Source: Deltaproteobacteria bacterium (lineage in GTDB: Bacteria > Desulfobacterota > Dissulfuribacteria > Dissulfuribacterales > UBA3076). Taken from it: a DNA stretch of 9,580 nt. Location of the stretch: positions 1 to 9,580 of the forward strand of contig JAGGRV010000347.1 of assembly GCA_021159445.1 (NCBI GenBank), read 5' to 3'. A model generated the notes under the pieces. That model had not been told where the DNA came from. It made no database searches and worked only from the letters and a program-made list of their open reading frames with translations. Positions 1-7,914 of the stretch are shown here, one piece after another (within the stretch, counting starts at the first letter, position 1; every line of letters starts with the position of its first letter). The position numbers and the translations under genes are program-made.

Positions 1-1400
1 CGATATTCGACAGCGATTTTAACCAGGCGGGTGGCCCATTCAGGGCGCTCAAGGGCGTGAATATGGGTATAGGTCCCAAAGATATTTTTAAACACTATTC
101 CTCCAAGTTGTCCGTCAAAGCCATGCCCCCTTACTACACGGCAGCTTAGTTTTCCTGAATTTTCTTTGTCCACCAGGACCGGTCTGGAGTAATGAAATTC
201 ATGGCCCCGCAATATTGTCCCTACATTATAGAAGGGATTTTGGGAGACAACTTCTATGGCGCTGTAGCCATGGCCGACCGGCTTTTCACCGACAACAAAA
301 TCCCAGCCGATGGCCCCTGCCATGGGATAGGTTCGTCCTTGCCAGACAAGTTGCCTGCCCAGATACATCAGGCCTCCGCACTCTGCATAGACAGGAAGTC
401 CGCGATGTATAGCCTGGCAGAGATCTTTTCTCATGGCTTCATTAGTTGAGAGGCGGGCAGCCTGTGTTTCAGGGAACCCCCCTCCTATATATAATGCATC
501 GAGTTCCGGCAACCCATCACCTTGAAGGGAATCCAGGAATATGAGTTTTGCCCCGGCTTTCTCCAGGGCTTCAAAGTTTTCAGGGTAATAGAATTGGAAG
601 GCCCCGTCCCGGAGCACACCTACAAGAGGCGTTTGTGACAAAGGGATTTCTTTTGCACCAGGAAATAGTTCCGCTGCATCCATACTGCCAAATTTCCATT
701 CCTTACTCTGATCAGCGATCTTTGCTAATGCATGGATATCTACTGACTCTGTCATCATACGGCCAAGCCGGTCCAGGGCCTTGGCGGCCTCCGGATGTTC
801 TTCCCACGGAGTTACACCAAGATGGCGCATAGGGATGGGATTACCCTTCATCCTTGGCAGGGCACCGAGTACGGAAATACCTGTGTATTTTTCCACAGAT
901 TGCCTGACAATTGTTTCATGGCGCAATCCGGCTACATGGTTGAGTATCACTCCATCAATATGAAGTTCCGGATCAAGCCTCTGACAGCCCAGGACAAGGG
1001 CCGCGGCTGTCCTTGTCATCTTGGTGCAGTCCAAAACCAAGACAACAGGGGCATCTATCCCCTTGGCAAGTTCTGCCGTGCTACTTGAACCGGACTCATC
1101 TACGCCGTCAAAGAGACCACGATTACCTTCTATTACGCTGATATCAGCGTCTTTTGCCCTGAAGGCAAAGGACTTGCGGATGATTTCCTTGGACATAAGG
1201 AAAGGGTCCAGGTTGTAGCAGGGCCTTTTGGCTGCCTGAGAGAGCCAGCCGGCATCAATATAATCAGGGCCCTTTTTAAAAGGAACTACTTGAAGGCCCT
1301 GTTTTTGCCAGGCCCGAACCAGTCCTAAAGCGGCAACAGTTTTTCCTGCTCCGCCCTTAAGGCCCGCGATGACTAATCTGGGGAAGTTTTTTTGGAACAT
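1..1400 (-). CDS. dsrN: DsrN: cobyrinate a,c-diamide synthase-like glutamine amidotransferase (3' end cut by window edge)
   Basis: The frame is open from ATG at 1400 to the window edge (466 codons seen, near full family length). The N-terminal CbiA/dethiobiotin synthetase-like ATPase domain has a P-loop GLKGGAGKT (residues 13-21) and KKGPDYID (42-49). The C-terminal class I-type amidotransferase domain has IGGGFPE (305-311), the nucleophile Cys341 in YAECGG, and a late TYTHIH with the likely catalytic His. In the family this enzyme uses glutamine and ATP to amidate tetrapyrrole carboxylates. Next to dsr genes it is called DsrN and is thought to make the sirohaem amide of dissimilatory sulfite reductase in the cytoplasm. 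That assignment rests on the neighbouring dsrMKJOP. A true cobalamin CbiA/CobB is the alternative, but no other cob genes are visible. It starts 4 bases after the radical SAM gene, has no clear Shine-Dalgarno site, and may be translationally coupled. Confidence 0.88.
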   Translation of the reverse strand, partial: MFQKNFPRLVIAGLKGGAGKTVAALGLVRAWQKQGLQVVPFKKGPDYIDAGWLSQAAKRPCYNLDPFLMSKEIIRKSFAFRAKDADISVIEGNRGLFDGVDESGSSSTAELAKGIDAPVVLVLDCTKMTRTAAALVLGCQRLDPELHIDGVILNHVAGLRHETIVRQSVEKYTGISVLGALPRMKGNPIPMRHLGVTPWEEHPEAAKALDRLGRMMTESVDIHALAKIADQSKEWKFGSMDAAELFPGAKEIPLSQTPLVGVLRDGAFQFYYPENFEALEKAGAKLIFLDSLQGDGLPELDALYIGGGFPETQAARLSTNEAMRKDLCQAIHRGLPVYAECGGLMYLGRQLVWQGRTYPMAGAIGWDFVVGEKPVGHGYSAIEVVSQNPFYNVGTILRGHEFHYSRPVLVDKENSGKLSCRVVRGHGFDGQLGGIVFKNIFGTYTHIHALERPEWATRLVKIAVEY

Positions 1401-1404
1401 GTGA

Positions 1405-3138
1405 TTACAGTAACTCAATATTATGGAGTTTTTTAAGGAAGGTGGATTCTTTTTCAAAATCACCCAATGCCTTGTAACAGCTTGCAATATAGGGAACCGT
1501 TTCTCTTGAGTCCTGGAATTTCAGAAGACATGAAAGCGCCTTGCTATATTGCCCTAAGTTCATATAGCTGATTCCCAGGCACGTATTCAACGGCTCACTG
1601 CCCGGAAAACATTTAATACCTTCTGATAAAATCCTGATAGATTCATCAAAGGCCCTGTTTTTCTGTTTGATGATGCCCAGTCCCAGATAAGCCCGATGGT
1701 CAGGGTAATAACCCAATGCCCTTTTAAACAGCTTTTCAGCGGTCTTATCTTTTTCCTTGACGGCGTCGATCCTGGCATAGTCCCCGTGGCTGAAAGTCAT
1801 CCCCAGTCTTGAGCAAAAATCTGAATGCAGTTCGTAGAGGTCTTTTTTATCTATAAGTTCAATGGAATCAACATAACGGTGAAGATTTCCATAGTATTCA
1901 CTCCTCAGTTTCTCGCCGAAGGCCAATATCGTATCCTTGGACAGACGGGGATCAGTTTCAAAATACATGATATCTTCTATTTGCTGTAGCCATATATTGT
2001 CCGAGACCTTGAATTTTTTCTTGAAATCCGAGTAAAGCGCTGTGCCTGGAAACAGGTCAAGGATATAAAAAATAGTACTCATTGGCTTGATTTTATTCAT
2101 CAGATCTATGGTCTTTTGAATGGTTGCCCAGCTCTCTCCAGGGGAGCCATAGATGAAATAGGCGCGTGCAAGGATCCCGTATTTAGTAGTCATCTCAAAG
2201 GCCCTTTTAATATCATGGGTCTTAATATTTTTATTCAGGCAATTCCTGATCTTTTCAGAGCCACTTTCCACGCCGTAGCTGATTTGAATGCAGCCGGCCT
2301 TCCTCATCCAATATAATATCTCTTCATTCACACAGTTTGCTCGCGAGATAGCAAACCAGGTGATATTAAGGTCCCTTTCCAGGATTTTTTTGCATATCTC
2401 AATCACCCGGTCCCCTTTGAGCGTAAAGGTATCATCTGAGACATAAAAAAAATTCACTCCTTTTTTGTAGAGCAGTTCCAGTTGCTCCACAAAGTATTCC
2501 GGAGAGTGAAATCTTACTTTACGTTTCCAAAAGCGAGGTGATCCGCAAAATGTACAATTCCATGGACAACCTCGAGACGAGATTACATGCTGATATTTGA
2601 AATATTTAGCCGGATTTGGTAGCTCATCAATATCTTGAATAAATGTGGCATCTTCAGTCTTTAGTATCTTGCCTTCTTTCCTGAAACAGGTTCCCTTAAT
2701 GTCCTCAATATGTTCATAATCTGCCTTTTCTATACATTTTACCAGATTTAAAAAGGTGTACTCTCCTTCTCTCATAACTATGAAATCTATTTCCGGGAAA
2801 TGGGTCAGGAAATGTTTCCACAGAAAGGTAGCTCCAACCCCGCCAAATACGATCTTGACCTCTGGATTAAGCTGCTTGGCAATTTGGGCAACCTCTATGC
2901 CGCCCCAGCGGTTCGCATGTAAGATGGAAAAACCTATGATATCCGGCCTTTTTTCTTTCAGAATTTCCTTGATTCTTTCAGGCGTTTTATTAATATTGTG
3001 CCAATTCAATATTTCGACATTATGGTGATTTTCTTTTAGCACAGCGCCTATATAATAAACGCCTATGGGCACGGCCCTTACATCGTAGTCCTGAAGTCTG
3101 TCTTCAAGGCAGTATGGATATATAAGTAATATTTTCAT
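1405..3138 (-). CDS. B12-binding-type radical SAM protein with C-terminal TPR repeats
   Basis: This is a 577-residue protein from the ATG at 3138. Residues 1-110 form a Rossmann-like cobalamin-binding-type domain (MKILLIYP start, VFGGVGAT at 97-104; no canonical DxHxxG seen). The radical SAM core follows, with the CxxxCxxC triad at Cys191, Cys195 and Cys198 inside SSRGCPWNCTFCG, and YGSPGES near 330. Residues about 464-570 hold TPR-like repeats (FKRALGYYPD, LGISYMNLGQYSKAL). Such proteins bind a [4Fe-4S] cluster and cleave S-adenosylmethionine; members methylate, rearrange or cyclise diverse substrates, and the substrate here is unknown. The frame is open to an upstream ATG at 3261, but those 41 extra residues do not look like the domain and have no ribosome site. 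The chosen ATG has AGGAA directly against it, which is poor spacing, so the start is uncertain. It is probably co-transcribed with dsrN. Confidence 0.85.
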   Translation of the reverse strand: MKILLIYPYCLEDRLQDYDVRAVPIGVYYIGAVLKENHHNVEILNWHNINKTPERIKEILKEKRPDIIGFSILHANRWGGIEVAQIAKQLNPEVKIVFGGVGATFLWKHFLTHFPEIDFIVMREGEYTFLNLVKCIEKADYEHIEDIKGTCFRKEGKILKTEDATFIQDIDELPNPAKYFKYQHVISSRGCPWNCTFCGSPRFWKRKVRFHSPEYFVEQLELLYKKGVNFFYVSDDTFTLKGDRVIEICKKILERDLNITWFAISRANCVNEEILYWMRKAGCIQISYGVESGSEKIRNCLNKNIKTHDIKRAFEMTTKYGILARAYFIYGSPGESWATIQKTIDLMNKIKPMSTIFYILDLFPGTALYSDFKKKFKVSDNIWLQQIEDIMYFETDPRLSKDTILAFGEKLRSEYYGNLHRYVDSIELIDKKDLYELHSDFCSRLGMTFSHGDYARIDAVKEKDKTAEKLFKRALGYYPDHRAYLGLGIIKQKNRAFDESIRILSEGIKCFPGSEPLNTCLGISYMNLGQYSKALSCLLKFQDSRETVPYIASCYKALGDFEKESTFLKKLHNIELL

Positions 3139-3381
3139 TTCCTGAAACCGTTTTGGGCAGATGGAATAACATAATATTGTATTCAAATCCAGTTTCATCC
3201 ATAGTTGGTCTTGACATGGAATCACATTTTGTATAAAGAGATGTTCATTATGAATTGTCATTCAGAAAATTATGGGGAGTTATGGATGATTTAGAAGAAA
3301 AAAAGGTCATAAAAGCTGGTCCTTGTCGCAGGATTAATTGATGAATGTTTAATATCATGCCAGCAGGGTAAAAAATAATTT
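3139..3381. promoter_or_regulatory. Divergent intergenic region between the radical SAM/dsrN unit and the RsbRD-dsrMKJOP unit
   Basis: These 243 A/T-rich bases separate divergent genes and must hold promoters for both directions unless the units begin elsewhere. I see no convincing sigma-70 pair. The best + strand candidate is TTGTCG (3323-3328) with TTTAAT (3348-3353), but the 19-base spacer is long. I found no B12-box, terminator hairpin or clear operator palindrome. Part of the region (3139-3261) is open in frame with the radical SAM gene and would be coding if the longer start were used. Confidence 0.35.
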
Positions 3382-3990
3382 ATGCCTGAAGCCTTAAAGA
3401 ATAGTATGAATATGAATTTAGAAAAACTCCTGGCAAAAAAAAGAGACCTTATTGTAGATAAGTGGATTAATAGTATCCATGAATCTTATCCTTCTGAGAC
3501 CGTAGAGTTTTTCAGGCATCAAAAAAATAAGTTTGCCAATCCCGTAGGCGCCGAGATTTCTGAAGCAGTGGGGCCTCTATTTGATGAGCTTCTTAATGGA
3601 AATAATCAGCAGAACATGTTTTCTCTTCTCGACAAGATAGTCAGAATCAGGGCGGTCCAGGCTTTTCCGCCTTCAGGGGCTGTTGCTGTTGTTTTTCTGC
3701 TTAAGAAAATCATCAGGGATGAGACGAAAAAAGATATAGATACACATGGTTTTTTTGAAGACTTGTTGGAATTGGAGTCAAGGATCGACTATTGTGTTCT
3801 CCTCGCCTTTGACGTATACATGAAGTGTCGGGAGAAGATCTGGGAAATCAAATTGGATGAATTTAAGAAAAGACCATTTTTTGTAGAGGGAGAGGCAAGG
3901 TGCCTTTCTTATATGGTTCGACAAGAGCAGGGGCAGGGTAAAGGAACTAAAGACTGCTGTAGTAGTTGCGGTCTAGGAGAAGTGAGGTAA
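3382..3990 (+). CDS. RsbRD N-terminal-domain-like protein with cysteine-rich tail, first gene of the dsrMKJOP unit
   Basis: This soluble, mostly helical protein has 202 residues. Residues about 13-160 resemble the RsbRD_N domain (RsbT co-antagonist RsbRD N-terminal domain): an early KKRDLIVDKWI helix, the NPVG segment near 53-56, and IVRIRAVQAFPPSGAV (86-101). The STAS domain found in full RsbR proteins is absent. The C-terminal tail carries Cys174 and a CCSSC cluster (192-196), which could bind metal or sense redox state; that is inference. I recall proteins of this type lying beside dsrM in sulfate reducers, so it may be an accessory or regulatory factor of the complex. The stop codon is 5 bases before dsrM, which implies co-transcription. 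No signal peptide or membrane helix is seen. The start is the first ATG of the frame and has only a distant AGCAGGG upstream; a start at Met9 or Met11 is possible. Confidence 0.8.
   Translation: MPEALKNSMNMNLEKLLAKKRDLIVDKWINSIHESYPSETVEFFRHQKNKFANPVGAEISEAVGPLFDELLNGNNQQNMFSLLDKIVRIRAVQAFPPSGAVAVVFLLKKIIRDETKKDIDTHGFFEDLLELESRIDYCVLLAFDVYMKCREKIWEIKLDEFKKRPFFVEGEARCLSYMVRQEQGQGKGTKDCCSSCGLGEVR
3984..3988 (+). promoter_or_regulatory. Shine-Dalgarno site that sets the dsrM start
   Basis: GAGGT ends 7 bases before the ATG at 3996 and overlaps the TAA of the upstream gene. It supports starting DsrM at MGVKVSLG rather than at the in-frame ATG at 3966, which lies inside the previous gene and would add ten charged residues before the first membrane helix. 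Confidence 0.7.
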
Positions 3991-3995
3991 CGGTA

Positions 3996-4997
3996 ATGGG
4001 TGTAAAAGTATCGTTAGGTGTATCTCTTGGTGTAGTTCTGGCAATCGTAGTGATTGCTTTGGTCGGGGGGGAAGTGTCAGCCCTGCAGCCTGTCTTTGGG
4101 ATTTTTGTACCCTATGCGGCGTTTGTCATATTCCTTGTAGGGTTTATTTATCGAGTCGTTGACTGGGGGCGGTCACCTGTTCCTTATCGTATACCTACTA
4201 CGTGTGGGCAGCAAAAGACATTGCCCTGGATAAAACAGAATAAGATCGAATGCCCTAGCAGCACACTCGGGGTGATAGGCCGTATGATTCTTGAAGTATT
4301 TGCTTTCCGTTCGCTGTTCAGGCATACAAAGGCGGAGATGGCAAGCGGCAATATCGTCTACGGTGGTTCAAAATGGATTTGGCTTGGTGCATTGGCATTT
4401 CACTATTCTTTTCTTATTATCGCCGTGAGGCATCTGAGGCTCTTCCTTGAGCCTGTGCCGTTTTTAATAAATGGGCTTGATCTGGTGGACGGTATGTTTC
4501 AGATAGGTGCGCCGACGCTTTACCTCACTGACCTATTACTTATAGGTGCCGTGAGCTATCTCCTGGTAAGGCGTCTCATAGTACCGAAAATGCGGTACAT
4601 ATCCTTGGCTAACGACTACTTTCCTCTGTTGTTGATCCTGGGTATAGGTATTTCCGGCGTGCTTATGCGGTTCTTCATCAGGGTGGATATCGTGAGCGTG
4701 AAGGAGCTCACCATGGGTCTGGCGACTTTGCATCCGGTAATGCCGGAGGGAATCGGCGCGATATTCTTTGTTCATGTGGCGCTTATCAGCACTCTGTTTG
4801 CGTATTTCCCATTCAGTAAACTGATGCATGCCGGGGGCGTGTTCCTCAGCCCGGGAAGAAATTTGGCAAACACCAACCGTGCCAAGATGCATGTCAATCC
4901 CTGGGAATATCCTGTCAAGATCCATCCCTATGAAGATTATGAAAATGAGTTCAGAGAAAAAATGAAAGATGCCGGAATACCAGTGGAGAGGGAATAA
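3996..4997 (+). CDS. dsrM: DsrM: NarI-like dihaem b membrane subunit of the DsrMKJOP complex
   Basis: This 333-residue integral membrane protein has about six hydrophobic helices (roughly 4-24, 32-52, 127-148, 175-191, 208-227 and 251-273). It belongs to the NarI/respiratory nitrate reductase gamma-like family and is thought to exchange electrons between menaquinone and DsrK through two b haems. The likely haem ligands are visible: His136 and His146 are 10 residues apart, and His260 and His278 are 18 apart. As I recall, these are the spacings of the two histidine pairs in NarI. A soluble loop at about 60-125 and a charged C-terminal tail (from about 290) lie outside the membrane. The stop is 3 bases before dsrK, and GGAGAGGG upstream of dsrK falls within the dsrM 3' end, so expression is coupled. 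Identity is secure from the five-gene context. Confidence 0.95.
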   Translation: MGVKVSLGVSLGVVLAIVVIALVGGEVSALQPVFGIFVPYAAFVIFLVGFIYRVVDWGRSPVPYRIPTTCGQQKTLPWIKQNKIECPSSTLGVIGRMILEVFAFRSLFRHTKAEMASGNIVYGGSKWIWLGALAFHYSFLIIAVRHLRLFLEPVPFLINGLDLVDGMFQIGAPTLYLTDLLLIGAVSYLLVRRLIVPKMRYISLANDYFPLLLILGIGISGVLMRFFIRVDIVSVKELTMGLATLHPVMPEGIGAIFFVHVALISTLFAYFPFSKLMHAGGVFLSPGRNLANTNRAKMHVNPWEYPVKIHPYEDYENEFREKMKDAGIPVERE

Positions 4998-5000
4998 AAA

Positions 5001-6623
5001 ATGGCGAAGAATCCTGAATACTATGAGTCGCTGAATATTGATTATAAACCGCCTCGTGGCAACTGGATGGATCGTCCTGTTGATATCAAGAAAGGTATTT
5101 ATTGCTATCCAGCTAGACCGGTTGTGTTGGAAAATGTCGGGATGAACGATCGAAGCGACTGGGGAAAGTACTGGGTAGTCGAAGACGAGGACTGGGAACT
5201 CCCTGATGACTGGAAGGAGCGGTTTCTCAATAAAATGAGGGACATGCTCGGTAAGTATCGTACGTTTAAGATATATATGGATATTTGTGTCAGGTGCGGT
5301 GCGTGTGCGGATAAGTGCCATTATTTCCTCGGCAGCGGCGATCCAATGAATATGCCTGTTATGCGGGCAGAGTTATTGAGGTCGATATACAGGGGCGAGT
5401 TTACTACAACAGGTAAGATACTGGGGCGCCTTGCAGGCGCAAGAAAGCTCACAAAAAAGGCATTAAAGCAGCTCTGGTATTATATGTTTCAGTGCAGTGA
5501 ATGCCGTCGATGCTCGGTCTTTTGCCCTTATGGGATAGATACTGCGGAAATCACCATTATGGGCAGGGAGATCATGAACGAGCTTGGTATGAATATTGCC
5601 TGGATACAGGAGTCGGTCTCAAAATGTATCCATACCGGGAATCACCTCGGCCTCCAGCCCCAGGCATATAAAGAGTGTATCGATGTCATGCTTATGGATA
5701 TTGAAGATAATGTGGGTATTACTTTCGAGCCTACCTTCAATAGAAAAGGTGCGGAGATCCTCTTTGTCTGCCCATCAGGTGATGTATTTGCCGATCCAGG
5801 TATATTCACGCTTGCGGGTTATTTGATGCTCTTTGAATTTCTCGGCCTTGATTACACATGGAGTACTTATGCGTCCGAGGGTGGGGATTTTGGTTACTTT
5901 ACCGCTAATGAAATGGCAAAACGTATGAACGGCAAGATATACGCTGAGGCCAAACGCTTAGGGGTCAAGTGGATTTTGGGCGGTGAGTGCGGCCATATGT
6001 GGCGGGTTTTGAACCAGTATATGACTACATGGCACGGTCCCATAGACTTTCTTGAGGAGCCGGTGTCACCCATAACAGGGACAAAGTTCGAGAACGCCAA
6101 GGCCCATAAGATGGTTCATATCATGGAGTTTACGGCCGACCTGATCAAAAACAACAAGCTCAAGCTGGACCCGAGCCGTAATGATCAGCTCAGGGTTACG
6201 TACCACGACTCCTGCAATCCTGCCAGGGGCTTGGGATTGCTTGAAGAGCCTCGCTACGTCATCAAGAATGTCTGCAACCACTTCTATGAAATGCCTGAGA
6301 ATACCATCAGGGAGCAGACTTACTGCTGTGGGAGCGGGTCCGGTCTGAATGCCTCGGAGAATATGGAGCTTCGGCTGAGGGGCGGCTTTCCAAGGCAGAA
6401 TGCCCTCAGGTACGTCGCGGACAAATATGGTGTGAACATGCTTGCCTGCATCTGTGCCATTGACAGGGCGGCTCTGCCCCCAGCGGCCCAATATTGGAAC
6501 CCGGATGTCGGGGTTTGCGGAATTACCGAGCTGGTGGCCAATGCCCTGATCATGGAAGGGGAAGGTCCTAGGACACATAATATACGTGGGTTTGAGATCG
6601 CAACGTGGGAACCGGAACCATAG
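5001..6623 (+). CDS. dsrK: DsrK: HdrD-like iron-sulfur subunit that acts on DsrC
   Basis: This 540-residue cytoplasm-facing subunit is related to heterodisulfide reductase HdrD. Two ferredoxin-type motifs are present: Cys96, 99, 102 and 106 (CVRCGACADKC), and Cys165, 168, 171 and 175 (CSECRRCSVFC). The C-terminal half is a CCG-domain pair with Cys257 (CPSGD), Cys330 (GGECGH), Cys405 (HDSC), the Cys442-Cys443-Gly signature (YCCGSG) and Cys483/Cys485. These likely hold the catalytic non-cubane-type [4Fe-4S] centre known from HdrB/HdrD. In the current model DsrK takes electrons from the DsrM haems and reduces the DsrC trisulfide made by dissimilatory sulfite reductase. The last signature is CxC rather than the CxxC usual in HdrB. 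No membrane helix is seen, as expected for a peripheral partner of DsrM. GGAGAGGG upstream gives a good ribosome site. Confidence 0.96.
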   Translation: MAKNPEYYESLNIDYKPPRGNWMDRPVDIKKGIYCYPARPVVLENVGMNDRSDWGKYWVVEDEDWELPDDWKERFLNKMRDMLGKYRTFKIYMDICVRCGACADKCHYFLGSGDPMNMPVMRAELLRSIYRGEFTTTGKILGRLAGARKLTKKALKQLWYYMFQCSECRRCSVFCPYGIDTAEITIMGREIMNELGMNIAWIQESVSKCIHTGNHLGLQPQAYKECIDVMLMDIEDNVGITFEPTFNRKGAEILFVCPSGDVFADPGIFTLAGYLMLFEFLGLDYTWSTYASEGGDFGYFTANEMAKRMNGKIYAEAKRLGVKWILGGECGHMWRVLNQYMTTWHGPIDFLEEPVSPITGTKFENAKAHKMVHIMEFTADLIKNNKLKLDPSRNDQLRVTYHDSCNPARGLGLLEEPRYVIKNVCNHFYEMPENTIREQTYCCGSGSGLNASENMELRLRGGFPRQNALRYVADKYGVNMLACICAIDRAALPPAAQYWNPDVGVCGITELVANALIMEGEGPRTHNIRGFEIATWEPEP

Positions 6624-6674
6624 TCAGTGTTCTGGGAAGAGACAATAGTACTACGCGAGGAAGAGATCCCGGGT

Positions 6675-6681
6675 AAGGAGG
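6675..6681 (+). promoter_or_regulatory. Strong Shine-Dalgarno site for dsrJ
   Basis: AAGGAGG lies 9 bases before the dsrJ ATG, within the only sizeable gap inside the operon (67 bases, 6624-6690). A second weaker AGAGG abuts the ATG. The gap shows no promoter or terminator hairpin that I can support, so dsrJ appears to be translated independently from the same mRNA rather than by coupling to dsrK. Confidence 0.75.
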
Positions 6682-6690
6682 AACAAGAGG

Positions 6691-7107
6691 ATGTATGACG
6701 CTTGGAAGATCTTAGTAGGGCTTGCTATCTTTTTGGGCCTGTTTACTTTCGCATTCTGGATGAATGCGGGGAAGGCCGCTCCTATACCTGAGCCGAAGAT
6801 CGACACGCCGGAAATCAAAAAAATGGCCGAGGCCGAAAGGAAATGCGTTGAGGACAAGCATTTCATGCGGACCACTCATATGCAGCTCCTAAATCATCTG
6901 CGTGATCAGGCCCTCAGGGAAGGCAACAGGGAGTATATCAATCAGGAAGGGAAGAAGTACCATATCAGCCTTCAGAATACGTGTATGAAATGTCATTCCA
7001 ACAAGAAGGACTTCTGCGATAAGTGTCATAACTATGCAGGAGTTTCCCCTTACTGCTGGGATTGTCATATTGCGCCAATAGAGCAGCCAAAAGGGAACGA
7101 GTTATGA
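6691..7107 (+). CDS. dsrJ: DsrJ: trihaem cytochrome c subunit anchored in the membrane
   Basis: This 138-residue periplasmic cytochrome has one N-terminal hydrophobic helix (about 7-25) that works as a signal anchor or uncleaved signal. Three CxxCH haem c sites are visible: Cys98-Cys101-His102, Cys109-Cys112-His113 and Cys122-Cys125-His126. All lie in the last 45 residues. Cys52, in KCVEDKHFMR, sits where DsrJ proteins carry a conserved cysteine reported as an unusual axial haem ligand (His/Cys ligation in Allochromatium vinosum). His57 and His63 nearby are possible ligands for the other haems. The subunit works with DsrO and DsrP on the periplasmic side; its physiological partner is unsettled. 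The stop TGA overlaps the dsrO start as ATGA, so the two are translationally coupled. Confidence 0.95.
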   Translation: MYDAWKILVGLAIFLGLFTFAFWMNAGKAAPIPEPKIDTPEIKKMAEAERKCVEDKHFMRTTHMQLLNHLRDQALREGNREYINQEGKKYHISLQNTCMKCHSNKKDFCDKCHNYAGVSPYCWDCHIAPIEQPKGNEL

Positions 7108-7904
7108 GCATGGATAGAAGAGAATTCATAAAGATAGCCGGGCTTTCTACCTTATTTGGCCTGGGGGGCAAGGGTGCGTTTGAACTTCTCCGCCCTGGCG
7201 TGCTTGATGCTGCAGAGCACGGCCATGGGGCACATACCCAAGAGAAGCCGCAAAAGCCGGAAATACGCTGGGGAATGGTTATTGATGTAGAGAAGTGCTC
7301 AGAGCCTGGGGTTGTTGATAAGTGTATAAAGGCATGCCACTCTACACACAACATACCTGATTTTGGGAATTCAAAGAACCAGGTGAAGTGGCTGTGGCAG
7401 GATGACTATGAGCATACCTTTGCAGGGAATGAAAACGCGTATATGGACGATCACGTGAAGGAACTCCCGTTCCTGTGTCTGTGCAACCATTGTGATGAGC
7501 CGCCCTGTGTAAGAGTATGTCCAACCAAGGCCACATTCAGGAGGCCTGATGGGGTCGTAGCCATGGACTATCACCGATGTATCGGGTGTCGTTTCTGCAT
7601 GGCTGCATGTCCGTATGGCTCCCGCAGTTTCAACTGGTTTGATCCCAGGGATGCGCTTAATGAGAAGGAATACAATATGGAATTCCCCACCCGGATGAGG
7701 GGAGTGGTGGAAAAATGCAATTTTTGTGTGGAAAGGCTTGCGAAGAACCAGATGCCTGCATGCGTTGAGGCTGCGCCACAGGCCCTGTTTTTTGGGGACT
7801 TGGCAAACCCCGATTCCAATGTGAGGCAGATCCTGCGCAAGCGAAGTTCCATGAGGCGTAAGTTAGAGCTCGGCACAAAGCCGTCAGTCTTTTATTTAGT
7901 GTGA
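7104..7904 (+). CDS. dsrO: DsrO: Tat-exported ferredoxin-like iron-sulfur subunit
   Basis: This 266-residue protein of the NrfC/HmcB type starts at the ATG overlapping the dsrJ stop, with AAGGGA about 8 bases upstream. A twin-arginine signal DRREFIK (residues 4-10) precedes a glycine-rich hydrophobic stretch (11-26), so it is exported folded to the periplasm. The cysteines fall in four groups: 65, 74, 78; then 125, 127, 130, 135, 139; then 159, 162, 165, 169; and 205, 208, 220. Groups two and three support two full [4Fe-4S] clusters. Groups one and four are each one cysteine short (Ala224 replaces the usual cysteine in PACVEAAP), which suggests three clusters in total rather than four. DsrO should pass electrons between DsrP and the DsrJ haems. 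An in-frame ATG at 7062 would put extra residues before the Tat motif inside dsrJ, so it was not used. Confidence 0.94.
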   Translation: MSMDRREFIKIAGLSTLFGLGGKGAFELLRPGVLDAAEHGHGAHTQEKPQKPEIRWGMVIDVEKCSEPGVVDKCIKACHSTHNIPDFGNSKNQVKWLWQDDYEHTFAGNENAYMDDHVKELPFLCLCNHCDEPPCVRVCPTKATFRRPDGVVAMDYHRCIGCRFCMAACPYGSRSFNWFDPRDALNEKEYNMEFPTRMRGVVEKCNFCVERLAKNQMPACVEAAPQALFFGDLANPDSNVRQILRKRSSMRRKLELGTKPSVFYLV

Positions 7905-7914
7905 GGATGATGCC

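Noticed and set aside
192..1218. Several short + strand open frames
   Set aside because: All lie opposite dsrN, which has P-loop and amidotransferase motifs in the - strand frame covering the whole region.
3139..3261. N-terminal extension of the radical SAM protein to ATG 3261
   Set aside because: The 41 extra residues do not resemble the family N terminus, which starts at MKILLIYP, and no ribosome site precedes ATG 3261. It is not fully excluded because the shorter start also has a poorly spaced site.
3323..3353. Sigma-70-like promoter TTGTCG/TTTAAT for the dsrM unit
   Set aside because: The 19-base spacer is long and both boxes are weak matches, so it is mentioned only inside the intergenic entry.
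4536..5321. - strand open frame of 261 codons across dsrM and dsrK
   Set aside because: It spans the junction of two confident + strand genes and shows no family features; it is an antisense shadow.
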